A stretch of DNA of 6,971 bases, from assembly GCA_016206515.1 (NCBI GenBank), contig JACQRN010000341.1, positions 1-6,971 on the forward strand, given 5' to 3'. The first letter of the stretch is position 1. Every line of letters begins with the position of its first letter. Position numbers and translations under genes: made by a program. The stretch comes from Planctomycetota bacterium. Its GTDB lineage: Bacteria > Planctomycetota > SBBH01 > JACQRN01. Below the pieces are notes generated by a model. That model made no database searches and was not told the origin of the DNA. It worked only from the letters and a program-made list of their open reading frames with translations. Shown here one piece after another: positions 5,171 to 6,971 of this stretch.

Positions 5171-6257
5171 CGGACGGCCCCTCGGGAGACTCCGTGGGGA
5201 CGAAGACCCCCAGCGTCACCGGCTGCTCCCCGGCCTCCTCCCCGCGCGCGAAGCGGACCAGCACTCGCCATCCGGCGGGAAACACGCTCAACACATTCCG
5301 CAGGTCCGCGGCGCTCCGGACGGGACGGCCATGCAGCTCGACGATCCGGTCCCCGACCTGCAACCCCGCCGCCGCCGCGGCCCCGCCCACGGCGACCTCC
5401 GTGAGCAGCGCGCCACGCCCCTCGAACGCATCCTCCGCCTGCGCCCCAAGCGTCCCGTGGCGGACGACCCCCCCCTTGCGCATGTCGGGAAGGAAGTTGC
5501 GGATCTGGTTGGCCGAGATCGCGTACCCGATCCCGGAGTTCATCCGCCCGCGCCGGACGTGGATCTTCCCGTTGATCCCGATCAGCTCGCCGCGGAGATT
5601 GAACAGCGGCCCCCCCGAGTTCCCCGGGTTGAGCGCCGCGTCGGTCTGGATGCTGTCGCCGTAGATGTACTCCCCCTTGTCGTCCATGCGGTGCAGGCCG
5701 CTGACGATCCCCAGGCTCACCGATGGCCGGAAGTCCGTGAGCGCCGAGTTCCAGGGGTTCCCCATCGCGACGGCCAAGTCCCCTACCGCGAGGCGGTCCG
5801 AGTCCCCCAGCGGGGCGAACGGCACCGGTCCCGGGGGCCGGATACGGACGAGTGCCAAGTCCCCCAGCGGGTCGCCGCCGACGCGCTCCCCCGCGAAGAT
5901 CCGCCCGTCGGGGAGCCCCACCTCGATCGCGGTCGCCTCCCCCACGACGTGCCAGTTCGTCAGGACCTCGCCGGAGGCGGAGATCAGGACCCCCGAAGCG
6001 GCGCTGCTCGTGGCGCCCGCCTGCGGGACGTCGTCCTCCGGGCGCAGACCGCTCCCCATCCGCGGTCGTCCGAAAACCATCTCGATGCTGACGACCGCTG
6101 GATGGATCCGCTCGACGAACGCCGCCAGTTCCTCCGACCCCGGCCAGGCCGGCGGCGCGGGCGGATCGTCGGCAGCCCCCACGACGAGAACACCGACAAC
6201 AGATAGCACCAGGAACATACACGCGGCGCTATGGGACGGGAGGGCACGGGGAAGCAT
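5160..6257 (-). CDS. HtrA/DegP-type serine protease (S1C) with one PDZ domain
   Basis: The product is a 365-residue periplasmic or membrane-anchored quality-control protease. A signal peptide or anchor is visible (MFLVLSVVGVLVVGAA, 14-29, with an AA cleavage-like site), followed by a Pro-rich linker. The chymotrypsin-like domain (about 43-262) has the full triad: H103 in LTNWHVV, D133 in GDLALVRI and S214 in NPGNSGGP. The oxyanion-side sequence GELIGINGKI and the block SGIGYAISANQIRNFLP complete the family pattern. One PDZ domain (about 265-350) contains LTEVAVGGAAAAAGLQVGD and should recognise C-termini or control activity. The length fits single-PDZ DegS/HtrA members. ATG 6257 gives a longer N-terminus; M14 (6218) is an equally possible start because no clear ribosome-binding site precedes either. 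The downstream pseudoprotease gene overlaps its end, and no partner other than that is evident. Confidence 0.93.
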   Translation of the reverse strand: MLPRALPSHSAACMFLVLSVVGVLVVGAADDPPAPPAWPGSEELAAFVERIHPAVVSIEMVFGRPRMGSGLRPEDDVPQAGATSSAASGVLISASGEVLTNWHVVGEATAIEVGLPDGRIFAGERVGGDPLGDLALVRIRPPGPVPFAPLGDSDRLAVGDLAVAMGNPWNSALTDFRPSVSLGIVSGLHRMDDKGEYIYGDSIQTDAALNPGNSGGPLFNLRGELIGINGKIHVRRGRMNSGIGYAISANQIRNFLPDMRKGGVVRHGTLGAQAEDAFEGRGALLTEVAVGGAAAAAGLQVGDRIVELHGRPVRSAADLRNVLSVFPAGWRVLVRFARGEEAGEQPVTLGVFVPTESPEGPSGGR

Positions 6258-6322
6258 CTAGGGAAGTGTAACGTCCCCCGGGCGGCGGCGTTCGGTCCGT
6301 GATTCCAAGGGGCGATGGCTGC

Positions 6323-6341
6323 CGCGCGCAGGATGCGCGCG
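6323..6341. repeat. Palindromic hairpin, inverted copy of 1257-1275
   Basis: CGCGCGCAGGATGCGCGCG is the exact reverse complement of 1257-1275. Flanking GGCGAT (6311-6316) and ATCGCC (6342-6347) can extend the stem over an internal bulge. Confidence 0.65.
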
Positions 6342-6367
6342 ATCGCCAAGTGGAGAAGCGCCCGGGT

Positions 6368-6396
6368 CCCCACGCGCACGAATTCCGCGCGTGGGG
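6368..6396. repeat. 10-bp inverted repeat with 9-nt loop
   Basis: CCCCACGCGC (6368-6377) pairs perfectly with GCGCGTGGGG (6387-6396) around ACGAATTCC. Lying about 110 bp upstream of the htrA start, it could be an operator or just one more hairpin of the cluster. Confidence 0.5.
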
Positions 6397-6442
6397 TGGC
6401 GCGAAACGAGGCTTTGCGACGAGGGCTTGACCTCCTTCGTCT

Positions 6443-6458
6443 GGGCCATCCCTGGCCC
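6443..6458. repeat. Short hairpin with CATCCCTG tip
   Basis: GGGCCA (6443-6448) and TGGCCC (6453-6458) flank TCCC. The tip CATCCCTG resembles those of other hairpins in the window. Confidence 0.45.
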
Positions 6459-6481
6459 TTGGCCTCTTCGAGCGTTACCCG

Positions 6482-6503
6482 GGGCGGGCATCCGTGCCCG
6501 CCC
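6482..6503. repeat. 9-bp hairpin with CATCCGTG tip
   Basis: GGGCGGGCA (6482-6490) and TGCCCGCCC (6495-6503) flank TCCG, the same tetraloop as the hairpin after the tmRNA. Confidence 0.65.
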
Positions 6504-6555
6504 GTCGCCCGTGCCTGCGGACCGCTTCGCGGTCCGCAGGATTGGCACGGGCGAC
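6504..6555. repeat. Long two-stage inverted repeat
   Basis: An outer 12-bp stem, GTCGCCCGTGCC (6504-6515) with GGCACGGGCGAC (6544-6555), continues into an inner 10-bp stem, TGCGGACCGC (6516-6525) with GCGGTCCGCA (6529-6538), around a TTC loop; GGATT (6539-6543) bulges on one side. All 22 pairs are canonical. The inner tip GC-TTC-GC is like those at 1100-1120 and 1212-1234. Possible roles are terminator-like structure, transcript stabilising hairpin or remnant of a small palindromic repeat. Confidence 0.7.
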
Positions 6556-6564
6556 CCCGAGGAG

Positions 6565-6611
6565 CAAGACGCAAATTCCCGGGGCACGGACGCCCCGGGA
6601 ATTTACAGTTC
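6565..6611 (-). repeat. 47-nt hairpin element, copy 2 (downstream of tRNA-Ala)
   Basis: Read on the minus strand this is the second copy of the element after tmRNA: GAACTG, then a stem AAATTCCCGGGGC with GCCCCGGGAATTT (6604-6592 with 6585-6573) and GTCTTG. It starts five bases after the tRNA CCA. Relative to the tmRNA copy it has four substitutions, all compatible with pairing: one A-U to G-C double change, one A-U to G-U and one C-G to U-G. Confidence 0.85.
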
Positions 6612-6616
6612 CAATA

Positions 6617-6692
6617 TGGTGGAGGCGATGGGATTCGAACCCACTACCTCAACGTTGCGAACGTTGCGCTCTCCCAATTGAGCTACGCCCCC
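6617..6692 (-). tRNA. tRNA-Ala (anticodon CGC)
   Basis: The sequence folds into a complete 76-nt cloverleaf with encoded CCA (6619-6617). The acceptor stem GGGGGCG/CGCCTCC carries the G3-U70 identity pair for alanine, and the discriminator is A. The D arm is GCTC/GAGC, the anticodon stem CAACG/CGTTG with loop TTCGCAA, giving anticodon CGC at 6659-6657 for GCG codons. The T arm is GTGGG/CCCAT with the standard loop TTCGAAT and a G-U closing wobble at 49-65. The acceptor stem is identical to that of the tmRNA, as expected for two alanine acceptors. Confidence 0.97.
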
Positions 6693-6712
6693 ACCGAACC
6701 GCGAGGGCGGGG

Positions 6713-6718
6713 ATTCTA
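6713..6718 (-). promoter_or_regulatory. Possible -10 box for tRNA-Ala
   Basis: Read on the minus strand, TAGAAT lies about 20 bases before the tRNA 5' end, a usual distance for a short leader. No recognisable -35 is seen 16-18 bp further upstream, where the bases belong to a hairpin. Confidence 0.3.
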
Positions 6719-6731
6719 CGGAACTTCGAAC

Positions 6732-6747
6732 CGGGCATCCATGCCCG
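6732..6747. repeat. 7-bp hairpin with CATCCATG tip
   Basis: CGGGCAT (6732-6738) and ATGCCCG (6741-6747) flank CC. It lies between the open frame ending at 6750 (minus) and the tRNA gene, and could end the upstream transcript. The wider string GGGCATCCRTGCCCGCCC is shared with 6484-6503. Confidence 0.5.
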
Positions 6748-6749
6748 CC

Positions 6750-6914
6750 CTACTTCCCCGCCAGATCCCTCACCGTCACCCCCTCGAGGGCGCGGGCGAC
6801 GCCTTCCTGGACCTTCGCGAGGACGGCGCGAACATCCTTCGATGGAAGCCGGGCCTGCGACTCGCCGGGGGCGACGTCAAGCCACCCGCGCGATATCGAA
6901 GTCAGGGAACAGGA
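6750..6914 (-). pseudogene. Coding-like frame after the XRE gene; possible frameshifted tail
   Basis: This minus-strand frame is open from a TGA at 6917-6915 down to TAG at 6752-6750. It reads GWLDVAPGESQARLPSKD, then VRAVLAKVQEGVARALEG, VTVRDLAGK. Third positions are strongly G/C and the second half looks like one amphipathic helix, so it resembles real coding sequence. It has no ATG, GTG or TTG in a useful place and lies in a +1 frame relative to the XRE gene that overlaps it at 6877-6914. Either it is the C-terminal tail of that regulator separated by a one-base insertion, or a chance frame. Confidence 0.35.
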
Positions 6915-6971
6915 TCACCGCCGGGTGTACCTGGAGCGCCTTCGCAAGCATCATGGCGCGTTCACGTCCGA
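6877..6971 (-). CDS. C-terminal fragment of an XRE-type HTH regulator
   Basis: The gene enters from the right edge and ends at TGA 6879-6877. The visible 31 residues read GRERAMMLAKALQVHPAV then ILFPDFDIARVA. The block LAKALxVHPAxxLFPD is the typical last helix and tail of short Cro/C1-type helix-turn-helix proteins, which bind DNA as dimers. The DNA-binding helices themselves lie outside the window, so the family call rests on this end alone. See the following open frame for a possible frameshift near its stop. Confidence 0.6.
   Translation of the reverse strand, partial: GRERAMMLAKALQVHPAVILFPDFDIARVA

Larger units (their letters stand above)
6258..6616. other. Gene-free, hairpin-rich stretch between tRNA-Ala and htrA
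   Basis: This 359-bp stretch has no convincing gene. It contains inverted repeats at 6323-6341, 6368-6396, 6443-6458, 6482-6503, 6504-6555 and 6573-6604. It should hold the htrA-operon promoter on the minus strand, but no clear -10/-35 pair is visible near 6258-6310. Open frames across it look like chance frames. Confidence 0.55.

Noticed and set aside
4286..6206. Very long open frames on the plus strand opposite the two HtrA genes (about 370-440 codons)
   Set aside because: They are antisense to proteins with clear family motifs, consist mainly of Arg, Pro, Ala and Gly, and reflect high third-position GC of the real genes.

Overview
The window is GC-rich bacterial chromosome, with third-codon positions almost always G or C. 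It carries the trans-translation pair smpB and tmRNA, a tRNA-Ala, two HtrA-type proteins and several small genes. The phylum cannot be fixed. The wording around the active site of the intact HtrA protein (INGKI, then a YAISANQIRNFLP stretch) recalls HtrA proteins from Planctomycetota and similar uncultured high-GC lineages, but this is only an impression.

Layout. Positions 1-92 (minus) hold the N-terminus of a membrane protein that runs off the left edge. It diverges from smpB (171-620, plus), which is followed 37 bp later by a complete one-piece tmRNA gene (658-1003). The tmRNA has four recognisable pseudoknots and the tag reading frame ANPSYALAA. From 1004 to 1303 there is no gene, only a run of strong GC-rich hairpins. 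At 1304-1928 (minus) lies a two-gene module: an 86-residue protein of unknown function and a DTGF-type clan AA aspartic protease. Diverging from it are an NAD(P)-binding NmrA/NDUFA9-like reductase or epimerase (1983-2945) and a small membrane protein (2955-3410), probably one operon. Converging on these from the right (minus strand) is a second operon: an HtrA-type serine protease with an intact catalytic triad (5160-6257), overlapped by a larger HtrA-like protein (3419-5170) with two trypsin-like domains that both look catalytically dead. Upstream of this operon come another gene-free hairpin-rich stretch (6258-6616), a tRNA-Ala(CGC) with encoded CCA (6617-6692, minus), and the C-terminal end of an XRE-type regulator (6877-6971, minus), possibly frameshifted.

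The most unusual signal is a 47-nt element found directly downstream of both structured RNA genes, tmRNA and tRNA-Ala, in the RNA-sense orientation each time. The two copies differ at only four positions, and all four changes keep base pairing in a long RNA hairpin. Around them lies a family of other hairpins with unrelated stems but similar CATCC-type tips. The pairing of an active HtrA with a translationally overlapped double pseudoprotease is the most interesting protein-level arrangement.
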